Of a stretch of DNA of 64,000 bases, positions 46,154 to 59,009 are shown one piece after another; positions within the stretch are counted from its first letter, which is position 1; each line of letters begins with the position of its first letter. Made by a program: the position numbers and the translations under genes. The stretch is from Costus lasius. Taxonomy: Eukaryota > Streptophyta > Magnoliopsida > Zingiberales > Costaceae. The stretch covers positions 26,861,565-26,925,564 of the forward strand of contig CM050451.1 in NCBI GenBank assembly GCA_027563935.2, read 5' to 3'. The notes under the pieces were generated by a model. That model was not told where the DNA came from. It searched no databases and saw only the letters and a list, made by a program, of their open reading frames with translations.

Positions 46154-48219
46154 TGTTGGTGTATATGCCCTAGGACCTAGTTTTGGTCCATCTTTGTACT
46201 ACTTGATTCTGATATTCATATATCTTTCTGGCATTGTCGTTATCATTGTTTGTCTACACCTGCGATTGTGTACTTACATGATAATGTCCCTGGAGACAGA
46301 TTGGATCTGTGCTCAAATGATTGTCCCCAGTCGATGTACCTGAGTGGATATGGGACAGCTCTGGTACTTGTGAGACTGGTATGTGGGCTGGTTAGGCACG
46401 TGGTGCTAGCGCAGACACATGGGTATATCATTGGAGGATATACTGGACCGACCCGCTGTGAGGCTATGACTTGGTGTCATGAGTTATCCTCACAAGTGAC
46501 AGGAGATGCATTGATCCCTTGACTTGAGGTCATTGACCATTCTATATGGTTAGGGACTTGCTTTGATACAACCTAATACCTCGCCATAGTTGGGAGGTCA
46601 TAACGGTTGTCATTGAGCATGTCACGACCCATATGAGAAGGTCAATGGACAGACATAGGATTTGCCCATTCCTTAGGGAAGCATGATATCCATGGAGCTC
46701 CTCTATGGTTCTATGACTGAAAGTGTATGGCCATACCCAGGTGAGAACCTGATTTAGTCATAACCATGTGATTGGGTGAAAACAAGTGGTGACACACTTG
46801 TCCAATCGGATATCAGTTCGGTAAAGAGACTGTAATGCATCTGTACCTTGTTGCAATGATGGGGATGTCGATGTCGATATCCATTCCGATGACTTGGGTA
46901 GCAGCGATGCACTGCTAGGTGCCACTCACTGCTTGTGGTGACATTTGGTCAGCACTGCCAACGTCAGAGGGACCTACAGGGTCGCACACCTTGATACTCG
47001 AGTTCTCGTATTGATCGGGAAGCCTTATGATCGAGTTATTGGATAGCTCGAATCTAATTGGGAGATTTCATCAGCGCCAATAGGCCTAATGAGATGGAAG
47101 AATGTTATTGGAGCCAAACTTCATTTTTGGCAGGTTGACCCATATTTGACCATGATTGGTCACATTTGGATTAGGGTTGCATTGGATTGGATCCAAGTGC
47201 TTAATCAACCCATGTAATGAAGTTTGGGCTAGCTCATTATCCAATGAGGCCCAATAATAAGTTCTCATGAAGTGAGAAAAGGCTAAAAGGGTATAATGGG
47301 GACAAAACTTCTCCCTTAGGCGCCTATGGGCATAATGGGGAGAAGTGGCGCAATTTGCTTCATTAGGAAGCTTTAGGCGCCTTGCCCCTGTACCTTGGAT
47401 GGTATGCTTGCTTCTATGGCAAGTCTTGGGGCTGATATGGCTTGGTAGACTTCTTTGGAAGGTCTGATGCGCATATGGATAATTAGGAGAGGTTTATGGA
47501 AAAGTCTTGGAGACTTTCCTTACCTCAAACCCTAATTACTCCCTCCCCTTTACCCTAGCCGCCTCCTCCTTTGAGAATTGCGCCCACACCCTATTATTGC
47601 TGCCCCCTCTTGCCTCTCTATATATACATGGGTATATGCGAGAGCAAAAGTTGATTTTGGCATGAGAAAGAATTAGAAGGGCAAAGAGGGAGGCTTTGGC
47701 GAAAGTCTTCTCTTCCATCTTCATCCTAACCGCAAGTCTCTTCTATCCTTCTTCTCTTGGAGAAAGGAGGGATAGGACTTGGTGTCTTCACCCTCTTGCC
47801 TCTTATCTTGGCGCATCTTCTCTAGGAGTTGGCGCAAGTAAGGATGAGGAGTTGAAGACATGGCGGCAACATCTCCATCTTTCTTCTTCATTGGCGCTTC
47901 TACTTTGGAAGTGGCGCAAGGGTTGAAGAAAGTGCACTAAGGCTTGGATCTTCTTCCCGAGGCTAGCACCGGGCGTGGAAGAAGAGGACTCGAGGGGTCC
48001 GTGTGTGTGAGACTGCAAAGGGCGCACGCTTGGGCGCCTATCACGACATCGACCTCATCTTGCTCTAAGGTATTTACTAACTCATCGTGTCGACTCTCTT
48101 GCTTGTGATCTTCACTGGGTTTTTGGGACCGGCCTGTTTCGGGGATATTGCTTCCGCTATGCAATGTATTTTGTAATCTCTATCTATGAAAAATAAAATA
48201 TCCCCGGGGTTTCCCAACA
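46154..48219 (+). repeat. Solo LTR of the Copia family (2,066 bp, TSD ACACC)
   Basis: Starts TGTTGGTGTATATGCCC and ends TTTCCCAACA, flanked by ACACC on both sides (46,149-46,153 and 48,220-48,224). It shares long stretches, in inverted orientation, with the LTRs at 1-1411 and 6173-8377. Examples are the segment 47,050-47,275, the GTATGGCCATACCCAGGTGA word and the GAGGCTAGCACCG word near 47,962. The flanking gypsy sequence joins perfectly when the LTR is removed. Confidence 0.92.
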
Positions 48220-48224
48220 ACACC

Positions 48225-49275
48225 TGTAATTGCACATACAAGGCACCTCTAATCCTCAACAGCTCATCCTCAAGTCAAGGTCAACCACCACTTCATCAAG
48301 CTCAAGTCAAGATCCATCAACAATCTCAAAGGCACCAGCCTATTTCCACATAGTCAAATATGCATCAAGAGTTGATCCACACGCAAGGCCCAAGAAGCCC
48401 ACCACATCAAGATCAAGTCAACAATCCACCTCATTAAAGTCAGGTCAACATGCGCATGAAGGGACTCATTCCTTCTCATCCGAAATATCAAACCAAGGCA
48501 CCTCTTCACAACGTTCCAACATGCACATGCAACTTCCATCCAACCAGATTCCAGCATGCAACTTCAATGCCTCACCATCCCACCTCGGCAACCAGCATCT
48601 TCAGCCATAACTACAGCACACAACTGCCCTCCTTAGCCAATGACAAAGCTGAACACCAAGTCTCATCCTAGCCATTCAAATTCAAACCGAGAGCTATCAG
48701 CCAATGGATGATTTGAGGACATTTTGTAATATTGAGGATATGGGGTTTTAAGCCCTTGTACTTTCACTTTTGGCACTTAGTCTATTTTGCATGAAAAATT
48801 CAACCTGTGTTAGCGTATCTTGTTTTGCTTGGTGCGAGACTTCTCTTCCCTCTTCTTCATCCGAGAGTCCCTTCCTTCCCTCACGCAAGGTTGCCTTCAG
48901 TGCTTGCTTGTTTGGTGTTGGTGTGGACATCTTGGGGGCCTGTAGCTTGGAAGGAACCTTGAAGCACTCGGCTAGAAGATCAAGACCTGATCAAGAACCT
49001 TAAGGACTCCATTGTTCATAGTTTACAGAGGGCTTATTGGCATTGTATCCTGCCCCCTTTTGTTCTTTGATTGTAAAGGCCTTTTAATCACCCCTTATTA
49101 AATAACCTCGTCGCCCAAAGTTAGAAGCAGCAGGAGCCAGAGGATTCAGAGAAAGGGGTCTTGGCCCCCTTCCCTAAAGGGGGCCACAGGTAACTTTTAA
49201 CCGAGTAGGGCAATCCACTCCTAGGTTGCATGCTAGATATCCTGTTTTCCAAATTATTGCGCTTGTTTGCTGATT
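48225..49275 (+). mobile_element. Gypsy 3' non-coding continuation
   Basis: Sequence rich in CATCA/TCAAG words, then TTGAGGACATTTTGTAATATTG and a GGCCCCCTT-N-AAGGGGGCC inverted repeat near 49,160-49,188. Its short frames have no domain. I could not find this element's own LTR ends. Confidence 0.45.
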
Positions 49276-49280
49276 ACTGT

Positions 49281-50977
49281 TGTTGGGGTATGCCCTTAAG
49301 GCTAATGTTTGAGGCCTTGGGATTGTATCAGTATCATGTATAAACTCTTATGTTTATAAAGGCAATGGTTGTTATTCAGGTTGTTACATTGTCTGCTGCA
49401 ACAAGTGTACTTCTGAATGATGTCTCAATGCTGTTCAGCTAGGCTGACATGCTATAAAGTCCTTAGTCGAGATATCTTGGTGAACATGAGACAGCCTTGA
49501 TATGATTGAGACTAATATGTGTTCTAATCTTATAAGATGCTTCGAGCATGGAATAAGATGTAGGCTCATGGGTACATTGGATGTACTGGACAGACCCTAC
49601 TAGGATATTCAATTGCTTGTCACAATGTGAATAATCCTTGAATGCAACAAGTGGCACATATCCTCTGACTTGAGATCACTTGTGTTTCTAAATGATGATT
49701 GTCATTGTTTTGAGGTAGTTCAATATCATTTGAAACATAATGGTTATAGACTATCTTGGATAATGATCATGAGTCAGCTTAGGGCACTAGTGATAGATAT
49801 AGGATTGCTGTCTCCTTGTTTAAGGAGTGTGATGTTCTACTGGGGGCCCCCCTGGATGAGATGATTGAGAAAGTGTATGGCCATACCCAGGTGACTATGT
49901 TCATCTGATCTAATCATGCTCATCATATTGGAGTTACAGGCTTGACTCGCTTGTCCAATAAGAACATCCAGTGGCAAAGGAAATTTGTATGCCTCGTGAA
50001 GTGGATTCACACTTGTGCTGTGGTTTGGGTGTAGTCTTGGAAGACTCTTTCCTTTATATCAAGAGACAGTGATGTGTTGCTAGATACCCCTCACTGATCG
50101 TGATAACGTAAGTTATCGTTACCGACATTTAAAGGAAACCCTTAGGGTCGCACAATTCGATGATATGGCTTACTTAAGTCAGATCGTGTGGACTGAATTG
50201 TTTAGGTTCAGTTTGAAGGAGTTTAAACTCTGATTGTAAGTGAGATCTGGTCTGATCATGTTTGATTGATTGGGGCTTGAGATCGGTAAGCTTCGATCGA
50301 GAGAATTGATGCTGGATCAGTGAGATCAAGAGCATCAGGAGATGAACGGTTAGATCTGGAGCCTTAGGGTTTAAGATGATCTAGACCAAATGGCTTGGGC
50401 TGGTTTGATTTGGTCTTTGGACCAAATGCAATTGCATTGAACCGGTTCAAGAGAGTGAACGCATGGCTCAATGCTTGAGGCATTTTTGATCGGTTTTGAC
50501 ATCATGGGCGCATGGCTTCGTGTCTTTCCTATTTTTGGAAAGTCATTAGCGCATGTTCCCTTCAACGCCAAAAACGCTTCAATGCTCGCCTCTCTCATTT
50601 TTTTTTTTGCGCTCTCGTGTGTGGCTTGTCTTCATGAGAGAGTTGAGAAGATTTCGGCCAAGGTGAACATCACTCTCGCATCTCCATCTTCCTCCACACA
50701 AAGGACCCCTTGAAGCTTTGCTAGCACAAAGACGACAAGGAGAAGCCATCTTCATTCGTTATGTGCGTCATCTTCGGAGAAGAAGCAATTGCGTCTTTGC
50801 TTCCAAGACACCATCCAATCCAATGGCGTTGGTATGATCCCTTATGATCTATTCCATTGTTACAAGTTGATCATATGAACTACATGCGATCTTATCTTTG
50901 AAACCCTAATTTCCGCTGCCAAAAGAACTTAATTTGCGCCAAGTAGGGTTTCGCTCCCCCTTGAAGGGGACTCTTCA
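49281..50977 (+). repeat. Second solo LTR, related Copia subfamily (TSD ACTGT)
   Basis: Starts TGTTGGGGTATGCCC and ends GGGGACTCTTCA. ACTGT flanks both sides (49,276-49,280 and 50,978-50,982). It shares GTGTATGGCCATACCCAGGTGA and the leader-like 3' half with the first solo LTR but is about 370 bp shorter and clearly diverged. Confidence 0.85.
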
Positions 50978-50982
50978 ACTGT

Positions 50983-51058
50983 TACATTAGTCACTGTTGC
51001 ATTCCACCCCAAAATCCATTTGCGCCTGCTTCACTCCATTAATTAGAGCTACATACCT
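50983..51058 (+). mobile_element. Short gypsy remainder after the second solo LTR
   Basis: Continues the sequence interrupted at 49,280. It is followed by an Athila-like LTR fragment from about 51,059. Confidence 0.45.
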
Positions 51059-51726
51059 TAGGTAGGATTTTGGGAGTTTCGTTCTTCTTTAGCTTTTATG
51101 CCCAAAAGATTCGCCTCTCTCTTAGTTTTCCAAATCATATTTTTTTGCCTTTTTTGGATTTTTCTAGAGCCTGAAATCGAAGAAAAACCAAGTGAAGGTC
51201 GAACTACCCAGTTATGGTCATGGGTGAACCCAGCCGGGTTCACCAGGTGAAGTATACTATGCAGTTATGTCGAAAAAGAATTAGAGAACTGAAAAAGAAT
51301 CACCGTGTCGGGTTCACCAGGTGGTGAAGTGTACTGTTGATTTATGTGCAGATTTTCTCAGAGAGAATCACGGGTGAACCCTGCCGGGTTCACTAGGTGG
51401 TGAATTCTTATGTGAACTTTCGGACATCCGGTGAAAGCACCGGTGAACCCCATGGGGTACCTAGCTGTTTTTTTTTCAAAGTAGCTCTGATTGGGCCCAA
51501 ATTTGACGTGTAGCTTTGTCTTCACGTAGGGAATCACCCCATAACCTTAGAATCTTCAAAGGACTTCAAAATTGGGCGATTTCATCTAAAGTTTCACAAA
51601 AATAAGAAAAGTGAAGATTTCGAAGCAATCGAGTAAATAAGTCTGAAAATTACATACAAGCACTAGAATATGCCTTGTTTTGAGATAAAATAATATCAAA
51701 AAATACTACCAAAATATAAGGCATCA
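51059..51726 (-). repeat. Athila-like LTR fragment (28-kb subfamily)
   Basis: Aligns with 28,960-29,575 (CCCAAAAGATTCGCCTC, GAATCACGGGTGAACCC, ACTACCAAAATA) and ends in GGCATCA, the inverted TGATGCC start. It carries degenerate copies of the GGTGAACCC palindromes. It is less similar to the LTR at 54,989-56,471, so it may not be that element's own 3' LTR. Confidence 0.75.
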
Positions 51727-53020
51727 CATAACCATTTCACACCATGCATGGAATCAATCTCAGTGTTTATTCAAGGCTATCATAGGATCACAATATTATC
51801 AAATAAATAGAGATGTATATTTCAGTGTATCACAGAATCATCAACTCATCACAAAAAATCATCAGAATGTTACAATGTCATTTATTCAAAATACCTGAAT
51901 CAGACTCAGTGCATAATAATAGAAGCATCACATAATTAAACTATCATAATCTAGGCAAGAATATCCAAAGATATCATCAAATAATCACAGCATGACAAAT
52001 GCATAACATATCTCAATAGCATAAAAAAAACAATTCACAGAAGTGTTATAAAAAATGTTGCATCGAAACATAAAAATATACTACTACAAAGAGTAGCATC
52101 ACAATGAAATCATAAAGTGTCAAGTACTACAGCATCACAACATGAATAAAATATCATAAAAATGTCATGAAACCACCACAGTATCAGTAGCAAAATAGAA
52201 CATCATAGCAGTAAATAATAGTCTAAAAAAAGTATTGCAAAAGAGATTACCAAATCATTAGCAGAGTAGCATATCCATATCATTAGATTTTTAGCACATC
52301 CACATATTCCAGAATCATCAGCATGTATGATGAAGTCATCAGCAGAGTAATCCTCACATCAAAGTGTCATAGTATCACCACAACATCATCATCACAAAAT
52401 TAGAGTCAAATAAAGCATAACTATCATCACAACATAGTCAAAATATCATAGTCATGTATCACAGACATAGCAAAAGTCAGAGTCAGTCAGAATATAATTC
52501 AAAATGAATAGTTAGAAGATTGAGCTTTATAAGGAACAAGCATCAGAATTATTCCCTCCCCACATAAAAATTTGCATAGTCCTCTATGTAACCAATGTGT
52601 CGTGAGAGAGTGGGGGAAATAAGAGAAAGCAATACTCACTTCTTCCTCTTAGGCTTAAAGTCCTCATCATCAGAGTTCATTTCAGTACCTTCCTTCTAGG
52701 GGTCGTCTTCATCATCATCACCATCTTTTCAAATCTCATCATCTCTTCATGAAGTTTACCTTAGCACCTTTACTCTTCCTTTAAAAGTCCTATCACAGCA
52801 TGACAAATCAAAAAGCTCCAAAACTTTGATTTTTGGGTATTCCTATAGTGATAAGAAAGAAAAATCATCAGCATTCTAATACAAAGCAAAACAAACTACA
52901 TGACTTCAAAATCAAAAGACTAATTAAATAAAACACACAATGCAAAAGTAAAGGAAAGCAGAAAAGACTGGGTTGCCTCCCAAGAAGTACTTGTTTAAGG
53001 TCATTAGCTCGACCGTAGTG
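51727..53020 (-). mobile_element. Athila-like interior, non-coding, ATCA/CATCA-rich
   Basis: Dense repetition of ATCA and CATCA words from about 51,740 to 52,520 without a fixed period. At about 52,974-52,985 GGTTGCCTCCCAAG is the inverse of the GGGAGGCAACCC word that follows gag-pro in the plus-strand relative (62,986). There is no RT or integrase. Confidence 0.55.
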
Positions 53021-54813
53021 TTATTCATATATCAGAATGTATATGTAAACACCAAGGAATTCATACCTTAAAGCGTCAAAAAATGATTTTAAGTTAATGT
53101 TTCCTTCATCAGTTACCTTAGTTGCTTCCTCATGCAGATTTTCAAATTGTACCTTATTTAGGATGACCGGTTCAGTTGAATTAAAGAGTTTCACAAAATC
53201 TTGAGTTTCCTCTTTATCCTTCACCTCCTCTTCAGCTGCAAAACATATTTTTATAGGATCCACAAACAATTCACTAATCACTTTTTGGTTAACCACTTCC
53301 TCAACAACATCAACATTATGATAAGACCCTACAAAAGAAGTTATATTTTCAGGTGGTTCTTCATGTTCTATCTCCTCTTTTGATTGTTTAGGTTGAAATA
53401 TCTCAGGAGATCTAATCTCAGTATCATGTGCAGGCATCCTAGGCTCCTCAAGTTGTTTCCCATTGCAAGTTATATTTGTATTACAACATTCACTCGGGTT
53501 TATCTCAAGTTGAGATGAGAGTTTACTAGAGGCTCTTATAGAGGTGCTAGCTTGATTAGCCAAGTGGGTTTCCAACATCTTATTGTGGGCCTCGAGAGCA
53601 TCTAGTCTAGATGTTAGTTGCCTAATGCCTTCACTAACACTCTCAATTTTCTTGGTTTGTGTAGCCAAAGTCTGTAATTGTGACTCTAGGTTAGACTTTT
53701 GAGGTGACACAAACTGCCTTGGTTGAAATTCAGAAGGTTGCCTATAGCTAGGTTGGGGAACTGGGTTGGGATTGTTCTCATAGAAAAAATTTTGATTGTT
53801 CCACCCACTTGGATTGTATGTATTATAATATGGGTCCAACTGTGGTGTAGGGTTGAGATTCCAAAAGGTGTTGGCTTGCTATCCAAAAGGTTCAGATTGT
53901 GAGATTCCTAATTAGCATTCAGCAAAGTTGTGTCCCGAAATTCCACAAAATTCACAATAAGTATTAGTGGCTTCAACCGAATTGACAATAAAGGAATCTA
54001 ACTTTCATGATAAATAGTCTACCTGTGTATCTAACAAGCTCAATTTGTGTAAATCATACTTACTTGGAGTTGCAGCTCTATATGAGTTAACTCTCTCACC
54101 TAACCATTGACTGTGATTGAGGATCATATCCTCTAGTAGGTTCATGGCATCATCCATAGTCTTGTTCATCAAAGCCCCACCAGCAGCTGTATCAACAATA
54201 AACCTCGTGTTATAATTTAGACCATTATAAAAAGTGTGAACAATTACCCATTTTTGAAGTCCATGATGTGGGCATATTCTTTGAAGTTCTTTAAATCTGT
54301 CCCATGTTGCATAGAGTGATTCCCCATCTTTTTGCATAAAACTTGTAATCTGAATCCTCAACTAAATTGTCTTACTATGAGGGAAGTATTTAGACAAGAA
54401 AGCTTGTGAAAGCTCTTCCCATATTCTGATTGAAGCAGATGGAATAGTATGCAACCACGCTCTAGCCTCATCCCTAAGAGAGAAAGGAAATAGTCTTAGC
54501 TAATTGCATCAGTAGAAACACCATTAATATTAAAAGTATCACAATATTCCAAAAATATAGCTAAATGCATGTAAGGGTCTTCTAGTGGAGAGCCTCCAAA
54601 TAAGTTCTGTTGAACTATTGACAGTAGTATAGGCTTGATCTCAAAATTGTTGGCTTCCACATTCGGGTGAACAGTGCCCGATTGTAAGTGTTGTATAGAT
54701 AGAGCAATATAATCTCTCAAAGTCTTGTTGTTGTTGTTCCTTGCAGCCAGAGGTACTTGGGCATTTTCCATGTTCAAAGGTGAAGGTTTCAAGATCTTGG
54801 TCGTACAAATCAC
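53021..54813 (-). pseudogene. Athila-like gag (gag-only element, broken)
   Basis: Three frame segments on the minus strand. 54,813-54,496 has NVEANNFEIKPILLSIVQQN and LHLAIFLEYCDT-like capsid sequence. 54,361-54,005 has CPHHGLQKWVIVHTFYNGL and DTAAGGALMNKT, the Athila-lineage gag core. Near 53,950-53,905 is a zinc knuckle CEFCGISGHNFAEC. 53,839-53,021 holds a Gln/Asn-rich stretch, a coiled-coil-like LTSRLDALEAHNKMLETH and an acidic tail. Stops lie between the segments. No protease follows, in contrast to the plus-strand relative. Confidence 0.85.
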
Positions 54814-54964
54814 CTGTTCCTAAGCTCCTTTGCAAAAAAAAAAAATTGATCAGATACAATGATAAAGCTTAAGAAAGGAAATAACATAAATAAAAAAAAA
54901 TAAAAAGTATGAAAAAAATGCTTAGTCTACTAAATTTCAAAAATTTGCTAATATTGATCGAAGT

Positions 54965-54982
54965 TCCCCGGCAACGGCGCCA
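54965..54982 (-). other. Primer binding site, tRNA-Asp type
   Basis: Minus strand reads TGGCGCCGTTGCCGGGGA six bases inside the LTR end. This sequence is characteristic of Athila/Tat-lineage gypsy elements primed by tRNA-Asp. Confidence 0.85.
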
Positions 54983-54988
54983 AAAACT

Positions 54989-56471
54989 TGACACATCCCG
55001 CAAGTGAACGGTTATGTTGAAGTAATACAAAAGGTTGTCGAACCCACAGAGAACAAGGTTAAGTACTAGAAAGTCTAAGTTTCAATAGCTAAACAAATCA
55101 AGATGAGGTTTTTAGAGTCACTGAACGAAAGCAAGAAAGTGTATATATGAGAGAGATCAGGGCTTTAGTATCCACCACACCGACGATTTTGATTGCGTCT
55201 AAAAAGATTAATTATATGGATTCAAGGTTTTTGCATAAGGAACCTTTCCCTAAGGTACAAGATGCCCCCTCTCGGTGGTACACCTCTGTGTTTATCTAAA
55301 ACAGTCTCCTACTCTCACCGTGGATCGTTCTAAATAAACCCTATGCGTTCTATGGAAGGTTATGAAACCCTCGAGTGAAACTAAGCACTCTCGTTCATGG
55401 ATTCACAAGTTTTACTAAGAGGTTCCACCGTCACAATCCTCCTCTCGGAATGAATTGTGCCGGCTAAAACATGATAATACATGGCCAAGGTAAAATCCTG
55501 AGATACATACAGCAAAGTAAAATATGCTCACTCAAGAATCCAAATAACAATATTGATATAAGTTTTTACAATCAAAAGTCATCAGCGGGCTTCAACCAAG
55601 CCCTGAAATAGGTTTTACGCTACAGTTTTCATGAAATCGCTCAAAAATCTCTTTGTAAAGATAGGAAAACTACTATCAAACATTTCTGAGAGAGAGGAGA
55701 AGATAAACCAAAACCAATCTCCAAGAATCGTGGTGCTTTAATGATCCAATCTCGTAAAATCGCTTCAAGATCGTGTTGTCGCCATTTCTCTTCGCCTTTG
55801 CCTGCTCGTGCGCCAATTTCTCCCCCGTTAGGAAGTTTCATAGAGGGCTTTTATATCCTTTGGATTCGCCTCTCAATAAGCTTTCCAAAACGTATTTTCT
55901 TGCCAAATTTGGATACCTCTAGGGCTCAAAATTGAGAGAAATCCGAGTAAGGGTCGAGCGCCCAGTTGTGATCACCAGTGAACCCCGCCGGGTTCACCAG
56001 GTGGTGAAGTCTTCTGTACAGTTCTACCGAGAAAGAATCACTGGCGAACCCCGCTGGGTTCACCAGGTGGTGAAGTTTACTGTAGTCTTCTGCCAAAAAT
56101 CCTTCTGAAAGAATCACGGGTGAACCCCGCTGGCTTCACCTACCAATGAATTGTTATGTGAGTTCCGATTGTCAGCGAAAGCACCGGTGAACTCCACCGG
56201 GTTCACCTGGCCGTATTTCTCAAAATAGCTCCGATTGAGCCCAAATTTGATGGGCAGCTTCGTCTTCACATAAGGAATCGCCCCATGGTCTTAGAATCTT
56301 CAAAAGACTTCAATTTTGGGCAAATTCACCTATGGTTTCACAAAAATAGGAAATAGTGAAGATTTTGAAGCTTTTGAGTAAATAAGCTTAAATGGAGCAT
56401 AACAACATTAAAATAAGCCTGTATTTAGCATGGAATAACCCTAGATATCACTATTAAAATGCAGGGCATCA
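54989..56471 (-). repeat. Athila-like 5' LTR (1,483 bp)
   Basis: Minus strand runs from TGATGCCCTGC (56,471) to GGATGTGTCA (54,989), directly beside the primer site. It contains four GGTGAACCC-type palindromes between 55,970 and 56,210, less perfect than at 29 kb. Confidence 0.85.
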
Positions 56472-56756
56472 ATGACTACTCGTTCGACCTGTACGCGAGA
56501 GGAGAGGGCACTGTAGCCCTAATCCCTTTCGCCTAACCCAGGTCCAATCAGAGCTTTGCTCGGACAAACAGCTCGCCCGACCCGATAACCCGGAAACCCG
56601 CTAAGAGGGTTTGGGTAATGCAGTGGGCCTGGGCTTAGGTCCGGCACCTGGGCCTCACATTCTCCCCCACTTGAGATAGTCGCCGTCCTTGGCGACTCGA
56701 GGTAGCACTTCAGCTAAACCTCGTATACCGAACTTTGAAGCCTCATACCATATGGC
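56472..56756 (-). mobile_element. Gypsy fragment: polypurine tract and LTR start
   Basis: Minus strand reads CTCAAGTGGGGGAGAA followed by TGTGAGGCCCAGG, a typical gypsy polypurine tract and LTR start. It continues the integrase fragment that resumes at 58,514, with the solo LTR inserted between. Confidence 0.65.
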
Positions 56757-58508
56757 TGATGACTCAAAAATTCATAGTATATTTTATGTTATTTGTTAGT
56801 CTTTTTTCAGTCATATTTATGCTCTTTTGCTTGTTTTTAAGCTTTATTTGTCAAATATTGCAGAATCTACACATTTTCTCATTTTTGATGATTTTCAGAT
56901 AAAAAGGCCTAATTTTGAAACTTCCGAGCACACGAATGGATTCTAGATGTCGAGATGAAGTCACATACCAAATTTCATGTGAATTGGAGCTAGTTTGAAA
57001 CTTACACCTCTCCCGTAATTATTATTATAGGCCGTAATTTCTGCCTAGAATACACAGAAGAAATTATAGTAGTGCCGTAATTATTTTTACAGGCTATAAT
57101 TTTCTGCCCAGAATACATAGAATAAATTATGGCACTGCCATAATAAAAATTATGAGCCATAATTCTTAAAAATCACTATTGCCCGAGTCTTCTATTGCTG
57201 CCTCCCATTTCTAAAACTTTTGAAGCAAAATTGAGGAGATCCAGGGCACCATTTCAAAATCTAATAATAATGGGATCGTTCTATAAAAGGAAGAGAAGAT
57301 TTTAGGACAAGGAGAATGAAATTTCATCACCAATCGAGGGAGAAATCGACAAGGGCGCCGCTAGGGCTCGGCCTCTTGCCGAGAGCCATAGAGACCACCT
57401 TTGGCGGCGAAATTTTAGGAGAGCTTCGTCCATAGGATGAGACGTTACACTAGAAATTTCAGATCGAAAGGAGTTTGATCGGAGGAGAAATCAAAGGAGC
57501 AAATTTTCAGCCAGAAGTAGAAATCGCGATTCATTGTAGCTGGGTACTACAGCAGTACTGTAGCAGCTGAAAATTTCTAAAATCACAGGGCTGTGATTTT
57601 TATCACACCCCTATGATTACAGTAAAACTCTGTTTCCTCTTTTAATCTGAATTCTGAATATTTTTTTATGATTATTTATCGTGTTCCTATGACTTTGGTA
57701 GCGTAATATTTTCTTAGGACATGGGGGGTGTAATCCCCTTAATTTCTTAATGACTGGATAATCTTTATTTCGTCAGTTGTTCTATAATATGATAATTTTA
57801 CTTAAGAGATTATTGTCTTTGATCTTTGATAGTTTCAATTTTCAACATGTTTTAAAGTTTTGTAATATGTATTGAAAAGTGATTTGCAAACTTGGAACCC
57901 TAAAATTATGATTTAGGAACTTATGCTAAGAGATTAGGTTTGTTCTCAAATTCTTGATTTTTGAAGTATAATTCTTGTTGATAAACTGATCTAGGAAATA
58001 TTATTGAGATAAACATGAAAATATGCTAAGAGATTAGGTATTGGATTGTTGGAAACCCTTAAGTAGAACCTGTGAAACTAAGATATGAGAATATTTAGTT
58101 TCACTTGAGATATTGACACTGAGAGTTATGCACGAGAGTGATTTTAAATCTCTTTGTCAAGGTTTACTTATTTTTAACATTGAATAATCAGTCATGAAAG
58201 CGAGGGTTGTTCTTTGTAAATTATTATCGCGAGAGTGAGAAAATTTCTTTATACGTAAATTTCATCTTTATCATGTTAAGAATAGACCGACGAACACTTA
58301 TTTCTATCTAGTCATTGAAATTAAGGTGGATGAAACCCTAGTCCCAACTCTTCCTCTTTGATAATCCGTACACTTTTCGATTGTTCGCTTACGTTATATT
58401 TGATTTGCTTAGCTAGTAAGAAAATAACTATTCGGTACTTAACACATAGGTCCCTATGGTTCGATATTTTTTATTACTTCGAGTATCCGTGCACTTACGG
58501 ACACAACA
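56757..58508 (+). repeat. Solo LTR (1,752 bp, TSD ATGGC)
   Basis: Runs from TGATGACTC to GGACACAACA. ATGGC flanks both sides (56,752-56,756 and 58,509-58,513). Same family as 37,978-39,615. It shows decayed palindromes such as AATTATGGCACTGCCATAAT at 57,120-57,145. Confidence 0.88.
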
Positions 58509-58513
58509 ATGGC

Positions 58514-59009
58514 TTCTTCCTTAGGTATTACACCCCCAATGAATGAGAAACACCCATTGTTTACTCATTCAATAGTGACCCAAGAGTCAATAACCTCGAA
58601 TCTCGATAATCCTTGGATCGAACCTCATCCGAACCATCGGAGGAGTGTAATTCAGAAGCTTTGTGCCAGGTTGCTTCATACATGTGATTTAAAATATCAC
58701 ATATCCCTCGGTCAAACCTTGTTTGATCTATCGATGGGGCTCGGTAAGACATTGACCGAGAATGATCATCCGGATCTAAGTGAAACTTCCTCAAGCCCAC
58801 ATGGAACATAGGGTGTATCTACATTCTCTATTGGAGTTTCAAACGGTATGATACTAAGCCCACTGAACTCAGTATCTCAAACGGACCGTCATATCTTCGA
58901 ATAAGACCTCAATGAGCCTCCCTCACCAAGATCTTCCTATAGATATGCGAGGTAAATCAGAGAAGAACTACGTCGCCCATGACGAATTCTTTATCCCGAC
59001 GTCGACGGT
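58514..59009 (-). pseudogene. Gypsy integrase C-terminal fragment
   Basis: Minus-strand frame 58,809-58,561 begins MFHVGLRKFHLDPDDHSRS, the segment after IHP-x-FHVS in gypsy integrases, and ends ATWHKASELHSSDGSDEVRS. Upstream (58,850-59,000) an eroded RVGD-like region is visible with stops. This is a different gypsy lineage from the two long elements. The fragment is cut at 59,009 by the next LTR. Confidence 0.7.

Noticed and set aside
48230..48671. 126- and 73-codon frames in the gypsy 3' region
   Set aside because: They come from CATCA/TCAAG-rich non-coding sequence with no domain, no start context and no similarity to the gypsy proteins seen here.
51727..53020. Possible CRISPR-like or satellite array from the repeated CATCA words
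   Set aside because: There is no constant repeat or spacer length, and the host is a plant.
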